Below, piece by piece: positions 1 to 5,578 of a DNA stretch of 6,074 nucleotides. The position numbers and the translations under genes are program-made. The notes under the pieces were generated by a model, which made no database searches, was not told the DNA's origin, and saw nothing but the letters and a program-made list of their open reading frames with translations. Position 1 is the stretch's first letter, and each line of letters opens with the position of its first letter. The stretch is from Thermoplasmatota archaeon (GTDB lineage: Archaea > Thermoplasmatota > Penumbrarchaeia > Penumbrarchaeales > Penumbrarchaeaceae). The DNA lies in assembly GCA_030600725.1 (NCBI GenBank), contig JAUVLN010000146.1, positions 1 through 6,074 on the forward strand. Direction: 5' to 3'.

Positions 1-197
1 CATTTTGATCCCTCATCATCTTCTTCAAATTCATCAGAAAAACCTTGTAATGTTGAACGTAAAAAATTTGAACTAGTAAAATCGCAATCTTCATTATTTG
101 AAGCACTGGCAATTAGTGATAATATTAATGTAATTATTAACCGTAACTCGGTAATATTTACCCATAGGGTCCTATTTTTCCTATAAATATCATCCAC
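1..197 (-). CDS. Partial AT-rich coding fragment, possibly the N-terminus of a secreted protein, interrupted by the insertion sequence
   Basis: I do not recognise this gene. Across codons 1-129 only 3 of 43 bases at positions divisible by three are G or C, against 17 of 43 in each other phase, so the stretch has the periodicity of coding DNA. Two antiparallel frames share that wobble position and both are open to the window edge. The minus frame reads a hydrophobic run ending LILSLIASASN, like a signal peptide with an A-S-A cleavage site, followed by an acidic tract (DEFEEDDEG). I prefer it because the plus frame gives mainly a serine run and has fewer G-initial codons. The minus frame stays open across the transposon end, with possible GTG (195-197) or TTG (204-206) starts but no ATG, so the transposon may supply a new N-terminus. 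The plus-frame alternative stops at 184-186. Product and strand are uncertain. Confidence 0.35.
   Translation of the reverse strand, partial: MDDIYRKNRTLWVNITELRLIITLILSLIASASNNEDCDFTSSNFLRSTLQGFSDEFEEDDEGSK
131..136. repeat. Left copy of putative target-site duplication TAATTA
   Basis: The hexamer directly abuts the left inverted repeat and is identical to 1717-1722. A 7-bp version, TAATTAT (131-137 and 1717-1723), is also possible. Because TAATTA is its own reverse complement, it cannot be distinguished by sequence alone from an extension of the inverted repeats. Confidence 0.65.
137..168 (+). repeat. Left terminal inverted repeat of the insertion sequence
   Basis: It matches the reverse complement of 1685-1716 at 26 of 32 positions without gaps. 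Two blocks are conserved: an outer one, TAACCGTAACTC, and an inner one, CCCATAGG, separated by an AT-rich spacer that holds most of the mismatches. This two-block layout is typical of transposase-bound ends, with the outer block cleaved and the inner block bound (inference from IS ends in general). Confidence 0.85.
181..190 (+). promoter_or_regulatory. Candidate archaeal TATA box upstream of the transposase
   Basis: CTATAAATAT lies just inside the left end, in the gap before the transposase start at 266. It would place transcription start near 210-215, leaving a leader of about 50 bases. A weaker alternative is the AT-rich stretch 231-242, preceded by CGAAA as a possible BRE. That one would put transcription start almost at the ATG and make the message nearly leaderless. 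Neither is proven. Confidence 0.3.
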
Positions 198-265
198 GAT
201 CTTCAATTTATACGTGAAATGAACCGAAAGTATTACATAATATTAACCCATATGTTGTTACCCAT

Positions 266-1696
266 ATGGCTCAACTACCTAGACCTGTCATGATTACCCT
301 GGAAAAGATGAAAAAGACCGAACATGCATACATGGAGATTAAGGTAATCAATGGCAGATACTACCTCCACAGATCAACAAGCATATGGGACAAGAATGAG
401 AAAAAGACAAAGAAAGTCACTGAATATCTGGGAGCAATTACCCTGGGAGGGGTGTTCATTCCAAAAAAATCAAGGCAACGATTGTATGAAACTTCCAGAG
501 AAATATTTGAATATGGCAATTGTGCCCTTGCATACAACTTCATACAAGATTCAGAAAAGATATTAAAGACGCTCACAGTAGATTACAGGGAAGTGATTGC
601 AGCTTCGATCGTTAAAGTGATAGATCCCAAACCACTCCGATTACTCGCATCCAGATGGGAAAAGTTTTATCTGTCAAAGAAGATGAATGCTCACCTCTCA
701 CCCAAAAAAATATCTGCAGTGTTGAGTGAACTAGGGAGAAGTGTCACACCTTGGAGAGAACTATTTTTCAATCTCACAAAGGATGATGACCTGATTCTAT
801 ATGACCTTACAGCAGTTTTCACCCATTCAGAAAAGCTGATACTAGCAGAGAAGAGCTATAATGCACATTATTCTCCACTCAATCAGATGGGGGTCGCAAT
901 GGCTTTTTCGACGCGTGACACACTTCCTGTTGGATTGGAACTTTATTGTGGCTCTATAAAGGATATAAGCACAATATATGAGTTCAGAGCAAAATATCCA
1001 ATATCCAATATCGGTTTTATATTTGATCGTGGTTTCTCATCTTATAAGTTATTGGTCGAACTCAAAGAAGACGAAATTCATTATATCGTTCCTTTACGGA
1101 AGGATTCAAAATATATTGATTTGAGGTGGATGAGGTGGAAAAAACCTTTTGAATATCGAAAACGTTGGATTCGTTGGGGGCGAAAGACCTGCGACCTCGG
1201 TTATCTGTATTTTTTTGAAGACCCACAAATAAAAGCGGATGAAGAGATCGGTCTTTTGAAAAAGGTTGAAAAGAATGAATTGAGTATGTCTGAATATGAA
1301 GAAAGTAGAAAGACTGCAGGAGTAATTTCCATAATAACAGATCTTGATCGAGATGGGATGGAAATCTATGACCAGTACAAGGGTAGGGAGGATGTGGAAC
1401 TCGCCTTCGATACAATGAAAAACCATCTTGATTCGGATAAAACATATCTGCAGTCTATGGAAACTGTAAGAGGATATTTCCTCATTACATTTCTATCATT
1501 AAGAATATATTTCAAGGTATTGAGACGTTTGCGAGAAAAAAAGCTCACCCATAAGATATCTGTTGAGGAAGTATTTTTGGAATTGTCAAAGGTATTTATG
1601 TTAATAGAAACAGGTGGGAGGGAATATTATTCCCGGATTCCAAAAAGAGCTAGAAAGATGATAGAATTATTCCCCGAGATGCAACCTATGGGTTAA
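266..1696 (+). CDS. DDE transposase of an IS4/IS1634-type insertion sequence
   Basis: This 476-residue protein catalyses cut-and-paste movement of the surrounding element. The N-terminal part (about residues 17-60) has the lysine-rich start seen in IS1634-type transposases, with the stretch KINGRYYLHRST-like around 26-39. The RNase H-like catalytic core shows all three acidic residues: D180 in LILYDLTAVF, D254 in IGFIFDRGFSS, and E378. E378 sits in a perfect Y-(2)-R-(3)-E-(6)-K signature (Y371, R374, E378, K385), diagnostic of the IS4 superfamily. Length is normal for the group and there is no frameshift, so the enzyme is probably functional. The first ATG is used here. A second ATG at residue 9 (290) is a possible alternative, since family similarity seems to begin near residue 15. 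The last three codons and the stop lie inside the right inverted repeat, so the gene fills the element to its end. Its AT-rich codons differ from the host genes to the right. Confidence 0.93.
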   Translation: MAQLPRPVMITLEKMKKTEHAYMEIKVINGRYYLHRSTSIWDKNEKKTKKVTEYLGAITLGGVFIPKKSRQRLYETSREIFEYGNCALAYNFIQDSEKILKTLTVDYREVIAASIVKVIDPKPLRLLASRWEKFYLSKKMNAHLSPKKISAVLSELGRSVTPWRELFFNLTKDDDLILYDLTAVFTHSEKLILAEKSYNAHYSPLNQMGVAMAFSTRDTLPVGLELYCGSIKDISTIYEFRAKYPISNIGFIFDRGFSSYKLLVELKEDEIHYIVPLRKDSKYIDLRWMRWKKPFEYRKRWIRWGRKTCDLGYLYFFEDPQIKADEEIGLLKKVEKNELSMSEYEESRKTAGVISIITDLDRDGMEIYDQYKGREDVELAFDTMKNHLDSDKTYLQSMETVRGYFLITFLSLRIYFKVLRRLREKKLTHKISVEEVFLELSKVFMLIETGGREYYSRIPKRARKMIELFPEMQPMG

Positions 1697-1716
1697 AAAG
1701 ACGGAGTTACGGTTAT
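1685..1716 (-). repeat. Right terminal inverted repeat of the insertion sequence
   Basis: This is the reverse-complement partner of 137-168, with 26 of 32 positions identical. It overlaps the 3' end of the transposase gene: the inner block CCTATGGG encodes the final Pro-Met-Gly, and the stop codon follows within the repeat. Confidence 0.85.
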
Positions 1717-1722
1717 TAATTA
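1717..1722. repeat. Right copy of putative target-site duplication TAATTA
   Basis: It is identical to 131-136 and abuts the right inverted repeat. Removing the element together with one copy joins the flanks so that both AT-rich frames of bases 1-136 stay open. The plus frame then continues to a stop at 1773-1775, and the minus frame reads back without a stop to about 1772. Confidence 0.65.
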
Positions 1723-1875
1723 TACTTACGGCATCTAAAGGTGGACCGTACCCCAAACAATGGACTCTTGGTTAAGCTTGCGATATGATCCTCCTCCACT
1801 CCACCAGGGTCCGCATTGGGGACGATTCACTCCATATCTCAAGGCACACCCAATTCCTACAGGCCAATTGAAAAT
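1723..1875. other. Gap between the insertion sequence and the pseudouridine synthase gene
   Basis: This stretch holds no convincing gene. Bases 1723-1775 are the far side of the interrupted locus. The remainder (1776-1875) is downstream of the minus-strand synthase stop and shows no clear hairpin terminator, only a short T-run on the minus strand just past that stop. Base composition changes here from the AT-rich element to the GC-richer host DNA. Confidence 0.4.
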
Positions 1876-2592
1876 TCATTCGATCCTGCACTTCGAAAGG
1901 ATCAGATCTTTCTCTATCTCCCTCCAGCTTCCCACATCAAGATCATCAACGTTCAGATCGCCTATCCCCCTCCGATGAAGCTCGTACACCCGGGAACCCA
2001 CGGCGAGGAATATCCTCTTTACGACATGATGCCTTCCCTCGTGGATCCTGAGGGTGACGGAGGTCCTATCTTCTATGTGCTCGAACGATAGGATCCTTAT
2101 CCCCTTCACCATCCCCGTATCCAACATGACCCCCTCCTCCATCGCCTTCAATTCATCCTCCGTCATGTTTCCCTTGACCAGGGCTATGTACTCCTTCTCG
2201 ACCCCATAGCTCGGGTGGGCGATCCTGTTGGAGAGGAGGCCGTCATTGGTGATCATGATCAAACCGGTGGTGTCGATGTCCAACCGCCCCACGGGAAACA
2301 TCCCCGGCCGGAGCTCCTTGGGTATCATATCCACCACCCACCTCCTCCCCCTGGGATCGTCCCTTACGCATATTATCCCCTTGGGCTTGTTCAATATGAA
2401 ATATCTATGCGGAAGCACCGTTACCTTCCTGCCGTCCACGAGAACCCGGGAACCCTCATCTATGGCGGTTCCCAGCTCATCCACGACCTCCCCATTCACG
2501 GATACCCTACCCCCGGCGATCAACTCCTCGCACCCCCTACGCGAGCCGAGCCCGCATCTGGCCAGATATCTCTGAAGCCTTATGAAGCCCAA
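1876..2592 (-). CDS. RsuA/RluB-family pseudouridine synthase
   Basis: This 238-residue enzyme isomerises a specific uridine to pseudouridine in RNA, in this family usually rRNA. Residues 4-50 form an S4 RNA-binding domain (RLQRYLARCGLGSRR, then GGRVSVNG). The catalytic domain follows, with FILNKPKG (66-72) and the signature motif GRLDIDTTGL (102-111), in which D105 is the expected nucleophile. Also present are EGRHHVVKRIF (185-195) and the family-typical ending RRGIGDLNVDDLDVGSWREI. The TTG start is supported by GAGGTG five bases upstream. That site overlaps the stop codon of the preceding acyltransferase-like gene, so the two are probably translationally coupled. The RsuA/RluB family is mainly bacterial, so an archaeal copy suggests old horizontal transfer (inference). 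The exact target uridine, whether 16S- or 23S-like, cannot be told from sequence. Confidence 0.92.
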   Translation of the reverse strand: MGFIRLQRYLARCGLGSRRGCEELIAGGRVSVNGEVVDELGTAIDEGSRVLVDGRKVTVLPHRYFILNKPKGIICVRDDPRGRRWVVDMIPKELRPGMFPVGRLDIDTTGLIMITNDGLLSNRIAHPSYGVEKEYIALVKGNMTEDELKAMEEGVMLDTGMVKGIRILSFEHIEDRTSVTLRIHEGRHHVVKRIFLAVGSRVYELHRRGIGDLNVDDLDVGSWREIEKDLILSKCRIE

Positions 2593-2597
2593 GATAA

Positions 2598-2603
2598 CAC
2601 CTC
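2598..2603 (-). promoter_or_regulatory. Ribosome binding site GAGGTG deciding the TTG start of the pseudouridine synthase
   Basis: GAGGTG on the minus strand is complementary to the archaeal 16S 3' end and lies five bases before the TTG start. It overlaps the TGA stop (2602-2604) of the upstream gene, which favours coupled translation. Confidence 0.75.
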
Positions 2604-3435
2604 ACTCCACGAATGCCGCTGGTTCGAGAAGCTTCTCGGGGTTCTCCAACTGGTCATTGAAGTAGGATATCGCCCTGTACATGTAGAAACCGTCCTCCCC
2701 CCTCTCGTCGTACGTGAACTTCATGGGAAGGACCTTCCGAACCACCATCTCACCCTCCTCCACGAGCACCTTGTCCTCTATCATACCCATCACAGCGAAT
2801 GTTGGGATATCCCCGTATTCGTACAGGTGATGATAGAGGGATTTCGCGTCGAAGGACCCCAGATTGGCAATGAACATGGACGCGTAGAACGGGTCCTTCT
2901 CGATGAAGCTGTAGGGTATCAGATTGTAGTAGAGAAGCCACTGAAATACCTTGTATCCGAAAGATAACATGAAACGGGGTAGCTTCAGGAAGAGATCCGC
3001 CTCCTTATCGGAATGAGTACCCTCCTTCCTCGCCTTCCTGATCTCTATCTTGGATGTCTCAATGGTATCCTTGAACGTGAAGCCCGGCATGAACTCCCTC
3101 TTGACCACCGTGATCGGAGAGGAGCTCTTGTACTCCTTCTTGACGGAGAAGCTTAGCCATATCTTGTTGCGCTGATAGATCCTCCGTCCGGAGACGAAAC
3201 GGTTGGACCTGGGATAGGCTACCAGGGTCTTTACAACGGCGTGGAGCAACAGATGGAATATCGTCACCTTGGTCCCATATTCCAAGGTCACCCTCTCCGC
3301 CATCCTCAGTGCTTTCTCTATCCTGACATCCTCCTCGAAGTAGACCGTGGATTCCGCCCTGCTCCTCATGATAAAAGGCATTATCCTCCTGTAGCCTGGA
3401 AGCCCCTTTACCCTGGTCCCATCCCTTCTACCCAT
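2602..3435 (-). CDS. Stand-alone E2/CAT-like acyltransferase-fold protein lacking the catalytic histidine
   Basis: This 277-residue protein resembles the C-terminal catalytic domain of 2-oxoacid dehydrogenase E2 acyltransferases, which share the chloramphenicol acetyltransferase fold. No lipoyl or peripheral-subunit-binding domain is present. Family landmarks are the N-terminal segment IMPFIMRSRAESTVYFEEDV (18-37), SMFIANLGSFD (186-196, canonical TISNLG) and DERGEDGF (243-250, canonical DHRxxDG). In the last motif E244 stands where the catalytic histidine belongs, while D248-G249 is kept; A190 replaces the usual serine of SNLG. It may therefore not transfer acyl groups by the standard mechanism. 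No E1, E3 or lipoyl-protein gene is nearby. It is the first gene of the minus-strand operon, nine bases before the pseudouridine synthase. The ATG start follows a weak GGGGG site nine bases upstream. Substrate and role are unknown. Confidence 0.8.
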   Translation of the reverse strand: MGRRDGTRVKGLPGYRRIMPFIMRSRAESTVYFEEDVRIEKALRMAERVTLEYGTKVTIFHLLLHAVVKTLVAYPRSNRFVSGRRIYQRNKIWLSFSVKKEYKSSSPITVVKREFMPGFTFKDTIETSKIEIRKARKEGTHSDKEADLFLKLPRFMLSFGYKVFQWLLYYNLIPYSFIEKDPFYASMFIANLGSFDAKSLYHHLYEYGDIPTFAVMGMIEDKVLVEEGEMVVRKVLPMKFTYDERGEDGFYMYRAISYFNDQLENPEKLLEPAAFVE

Positions 3436-3460
3436 AGCTGTTGTCCCCCATTAAAAAGGA

Positions 3461-3474
3461 ATCATCATCATCAT
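3461..3474. repeat. Short trinucleotide repeat (ATC)n in the divergent intergenic region
   Basis: ATCATCATCATCAT lies between the two candidate TATA boxes of the divergent genes. It falls in the predicted leader or initiation region of the minus-strand operon. It may be chance low complexity. Confidence 0.5.
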
Positions 3475-3482
3475 ATTAATAA
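3473..3482 (-). promoter_or_regulatory. Candidate TATA box of the acyltransferase-like/pseudouridine synthase operon
   Basis: TTATTAATAT on the minus strand is about 38-47 bases before the ATG at 3435. An archaeal start about 25 bases downstream would leave a leader of roughly 15-20 bases carrying the GGGGG ribosome site. A second AT-rich stretch at 3451-3458 is too close to the ATG to fit well. Confidence 0.4.
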
Positions 3483-3519
3483 GAGGCACCCCGAAGGATG
3501 ATCGAGCTTAGCTAGCGAT

Positions 3520-3529
3520 ACAATTAAAT
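3520..3529 (+). promoter_or_regulatory. Candidate TATA box of the pyrBI operon
   Basis: ACAATTAAAT, preceded by GCGAT as a possible weak BRE, is 35-44 bases upstream of the pyrB TTG. It predicts transcription start near 3550, leaving a very short leader that contains GGAG. I see no attenuator or pyrimidine-responsive leader in this space. Confidence 0.45.
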
Positions 3530-3554
3530 CCGATGACGCATACACCATTCGGGG

Positions 3555-3558
3555 GGAG
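3555..3558 (+). promoter_or_regulatory. Ribosome binding site deciding the TTG start of pyrB
   Basis: GGAG within a longer GGGGGGAG run lies five bases before the TTG at 3564. The resulting N-terminus, MSLKGRDIV, matches the usual start of archaeal PyrB, which supports the non-ATG start. Confidence 0.65.
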
Positions 3559-3563
3559 CTGAC

Positions 3564-4487
3564 TTGTCTCTGAAAGGAAGGGATATCGTAGCCATAACCG
3601 ATCTCGATATGGACGAGATCGAAACGATCTTGAATGAGGCGCAGAAGATGGTCCCCGCTGCCAGGGGGGAGGTTAAGAACGATTCGCTCTCCGGCATGAT
3701 ACTGGCAGCCCTTTTCTTCGAGGCATCCACCAGAACCAGGCTATCCTTCGAAACGGCCATGCACCGGCTTGGAGGCGATGTGATCACCATCGCCGGCCAG
3801 GAGGGCAGCTCCCTGATAAAAGGGGAAACCCTGGCTGACACCATCAGAATGGCCGAGGGATATTCGGACATCATCGCCATCAGGCACCCAAAGGAGGGAG
3901 CCGCCCGCCTGAGCGCGACATTCTCGAAGATACCGGTCATAAACGGAGGGGACGGCGCGGGTCAGCACCCGACCCAGACCCTTCTCGATCTGTTCACGAT
4001 AAAGCAGAACCTGGGGGATATCTCCAAACTCCATGTAACCATCGGCGGGGACCTGAAATACGGAAGGACCACTCACTCCCTCTCACTGGCCCTGGGAAGG
4101 ATGGGTGCCAGGATGACCTTCGTCGCCCCAAAGAGGATCCAGATGGTCGACCACATACTCGATGATCTCAACAGGATGGATGCCAGCTTCGATGTGGTCT
4201 ATGATATCAAGGAGACGATCCCGGATACTGATGTACTTTACATGACCAGGATCCAGAAGGAGCGTTTCCCGGATGAGGAGGAATACATGAAGGTTGCCGG
4301 AGCCTTCCGCATCACGGCAGAGATGCTCGAACCCGCCAAGAAGAAGATGATCGTGATGCACCCGCTACCAAGGATAGATGAGATACATCATTCCGTGGAC
4401 GCGACACCACATGCCAGATATTTTCAGCAGGCGTTCAACGGTGTTCCGGTGAGAATGGCCCTTCTGCACCTTCTACTGGAGGACTAG
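3564..4487 (+). CDS. pyrB: Aspartate carbamoyltransferase catalytic chain
   Basis: PyrB condenses carbamoyl phosphate with L-aspartate to N-carbamoyl-L-aspartate, the committed step of pyrimidine synthesis in the cytosol. At 307 residues it has normal length for the family. The carbamoyl-phosphate site is seen as STRTRLSFE (55-63, with R57 and T58), the mobile loop SSLIKGETLADT (82-93, with K86), and HPTQTLLD (135-142). The aspartate-binding half shows GDLKYGRTTHSL (162-173, R168), MTRIQKERF (227-235, R229) and MHPLPRIDEI (265-274). All the active-site residues I checked are present. Start is TTG with a GGAG site five bases upstream. The gene is the first of an operon with pyrI, whose ATG begins two bases after the pyrB stop. 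The catalytic chain forms trimers that assemble with PyrI dimers in the allosteric holoenzyme. Confidence 0.98.
   Translation: MSLKGRDIVAITDLDMDEIETILNEAQKMVPAARGEVKNDSLSGMILAALFFEASTRTRLSFETAMHRLGGDVITIAGQEGSSLIKGETLADTIRMAEGYSDIIAIRHPKEGAARLSATFSKIPVINGGDGAGQHPTQTLLDLFTIKQNLGDISKLHVTIGGDLKYGRTTHSLSLALGRMGARMTFVAPKRIQMVDHILDDLNRMDASFDVVYDIKETIPDTDVLYMTRIQKERFPDEEEYMKVAGAFRITAEMLEPAKKKMIVMHPLPRIDEIHHSVDATPHARYFQQAFNGVPVRMALLHLLLED
4478..4482 (+). promoter_or_regulatory. Ribosome binding site of pyrI inside the end of pyrB
   Basis: GGAGG lies seven bases before the pyrI ATG, within the last codons of pyrB. It supports both the chosen start and translational coupling of the two subunits. Confidence 0.75.
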
Positions 4488-4489
4488 AG

Positions 4490-4945
4490 ATGAAGGACGT
4501 AAAGATCACACCCCTCAGGAACGGAACCGTGATAGACCACATCAAACCCGGCATGGCCCTGAAGATCCTGCCCCTTCTGAACATAGACCAGGATTACAGT
4601 ACCGGCCTCTCCATAGCGATGTACGTCCAGTCGAAGAAACACCAGCTGAAGGACATAGTGAAGATAGAGGATAAGGAGCTTCACCACAAAGAGATGAACA
4701 GGCTGGCGGTCATAACACCCAATGCGACGATAAGCATCATAAGGGATTTCAAGGTAGTGAAAAAGTTCAAGGTAAAACTCCCAAAGGTCATAGAGGGTAT
4801 CGTGAGATGTGAGAACATCAACTGCATCACGAACGGAAAGGAACCGGTTGTTAGCAAACTAGTGAGAGCGCAGGAGGATCCGGTCAAATTCAAGTGTTAC
4901 TACTGTGGAAGGATCCAGAACATGCTGGAAAAGAGGATCATCTGA
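4490..4945 (+). CDS. pyrI: Aspartate carbamoyltransferase regulatory chain
   Basis: PyrI is the non-catalytic chain that binds nucleotide effectors (CTP, ATP) and transmits inhibition or activation to the PyrB trimers. At 151 residues it is of typical length. The N-terminal allosteric domain has GTVIDHIKPG (12-21), where D16 and H17 match effector-contacting residues of the Escherichia coli chain, and QLKDIVKIE (52-60), with K54 and K58 at the positions of nucleotide-binding lysines. The C-terminal domain carries the structural zinc site as two cysteine pairs, C107-x4-C112 and C136-x2-C139, the same spacing as in the bacterial protein. Zinc holds this domain against the catalytic chain. The gene follows pyrB by two bases and is probably co-translated, which matches the need for equal subunit numbers. 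Its stop overlaps the stop of the convergent peptidase gene. Retention of effector residues suggests feedback control at the protein level. Confidence 0.98.
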   Translation: MKDVKITPLRNGTVIDHIKPGMALKILPLLNIDQDYSTGLSIAMYVQSKKHQLKDIVKIEDKELHHKEMNRLAVITPNATISIIRDFKVVKKFKVKLPKVIEGIVRCENINCITNGKEPVVSKLVRAQEDPVKFKCYYCGRIQNMLEKRII

Positions 4946-5549
4946 GTCCCGCGGACAGATCCAGGATCAGATCTGCGGCCCTCTTCAGATCGGTCAGAGA
5001 CATGTGCGGCATTGTGATCATCTCCGGATCGTCGGTGATATACTCCGTGGCCATGGGAACGTGTACGAAACCTCCCTTTGATCCACTCTCCTTACACCAC
5101 TGCATCACGGTGTAGAATATCTCGTTGCAGAGATATACGCCCGCACTGTAGGAGCTCTTTACGGGTATCCGCTCTGACCGGAGCGTCTCCAGGATATCGG
5201 CAATTGGCAAGCTGGATCGATAGGCAACTGGGCCATCCTCCGAGATCGGCTCCCCCATCCGGACCTTACCGGCATTGTCCGGAATATCAGACCCTCCGAT
5301 ATTAACGGCTATCTCCTCGAGGGCGATATGCGATATCTTTCCGTTCAGCCCGAAGGATATCACTAGTTCAGGCGACGTCTTCTTGAGAGCTGTCCGGAGT
5401 ATCTCCCTCGCTCTCCCACATTCTACAGGAAGCACGATCGCTTCCACATCGATATCCGAACGTTTTCCCAGATGCTCCGCTATGGCCTGTGCTGGGTTTT
5501 TTGGAAAAATATGAAAGGGGACGAAGCCGGTGATGATCGCTTTAGTCAT
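4938..5549 (-). CDS. pcp: Pyroglutamyl (pyrrolidone-carboxylate) peptidase, family C15
   Basis: This cysteine peptidase removes N-terminal pyroglutamate from peptides and is normally cytosolic. With the ATG at 5549 it has 203 residues, close to the usual length. It begins TKAIITGFVPF, corresponding to the canonical GFEPFGG, followed by NPA. The catalytic triad is visible as E78 in LEEIAVN (77-83, canonical ERVAIN), C141 in SAGVYLCNE (135-143) and H163 in GFVHVP (160-165). Two departures from the usual motifs are FVPFHIF in the N-terminal loop and E79 where arginine is common, so substrate preference may differ. A GTG start at 5600 would add 17 residues and overlap the upstream PKD gene. I reject it because it lacks a ribosome site and the added residues do not resemble the family. 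It lies 29 bases downstream of the PKD-protein gene on the same strand and may be co-transcribed with it. Confidence 0.9.
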   Translation of the reverse strand: MTKAIITGFVPFHIFPKNPAQAIAEHLGKRSDIDVEAIVLPVECGRAREILRTALKKTSPELVISFGLNGKISHIALEEIAVNIGGSDIPDNAGKVRMGEPISEDGPVAYRSSLPIADILETLRSERIPVKSSYSAGVYLCNEIFYTVMQWCKESGSKGGFVHVPMATEYITDDPEMITMPHMSLTDLKRAADLILDLSAGLR

Positions 5550-5578
5550 CGGCTCCGCCCCTTCGGACTGCGGGAGAT

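Larger units (their letters stand above)
137..1716 (+). mobile_element. Complete insertion sequence of the IS4/IS1634 type, about 1580 bp
   Basis: A single transposase gene is enclosed by matching ends. The left end (137-168) and the reverse complement of the right end (1685-1716) agree at 26 of 32 ungapped positions, including the blocks TAACCGTAACTC and CCCATAGG. Outside both ends lies the same hexamer TAATTA (131-136 and 1717-1722), which fits a target-site duplication. Because the hexamer is palindromic, it could instead extend the inverted repeats to 38 bp, so the exact boundary is uncertain by a few bases. Size, single-gene layout and the transposase signature fit the IS1634 group of the IS4 superfamily. 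Intact ends, an intact reading frame and a perfect duplication suggest recent insertion and a potentially active copy. Assignment to a named element would need ISfinder. Confidence 0.87.

Noticed and set aside
1062..1548. Minus-strand open frames inside the transposase gene, considered as a second transposon protein
   Set aside because: They carry no regulator or transposase motif and are antisense to the catalytic core; IS4-type elements normally carry a single gene.
1760..2091. Plus-strand open frames of 72 and 91 residues near the right side of the insertion
   Set aside because: They mostly overlap the 3' end of the pseudouridine synthase on the other strand, lack a ribosome site and show no family motif.
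2215..2967. A 250-residue plus-strand open frame spanning two minus-strand genes
   Set aside because: It is rich in His, Pro and Gly as expected of an antisense shadow of GC-rich genes, and it crosses two genes with clear motifs on the other strand.
3524..4076. Minus-strand open frames of 138 and 111 residues inside pyrB
   Set aside because: They are antisense to conserved pyrB active-site motifs and have no recognisable domain.
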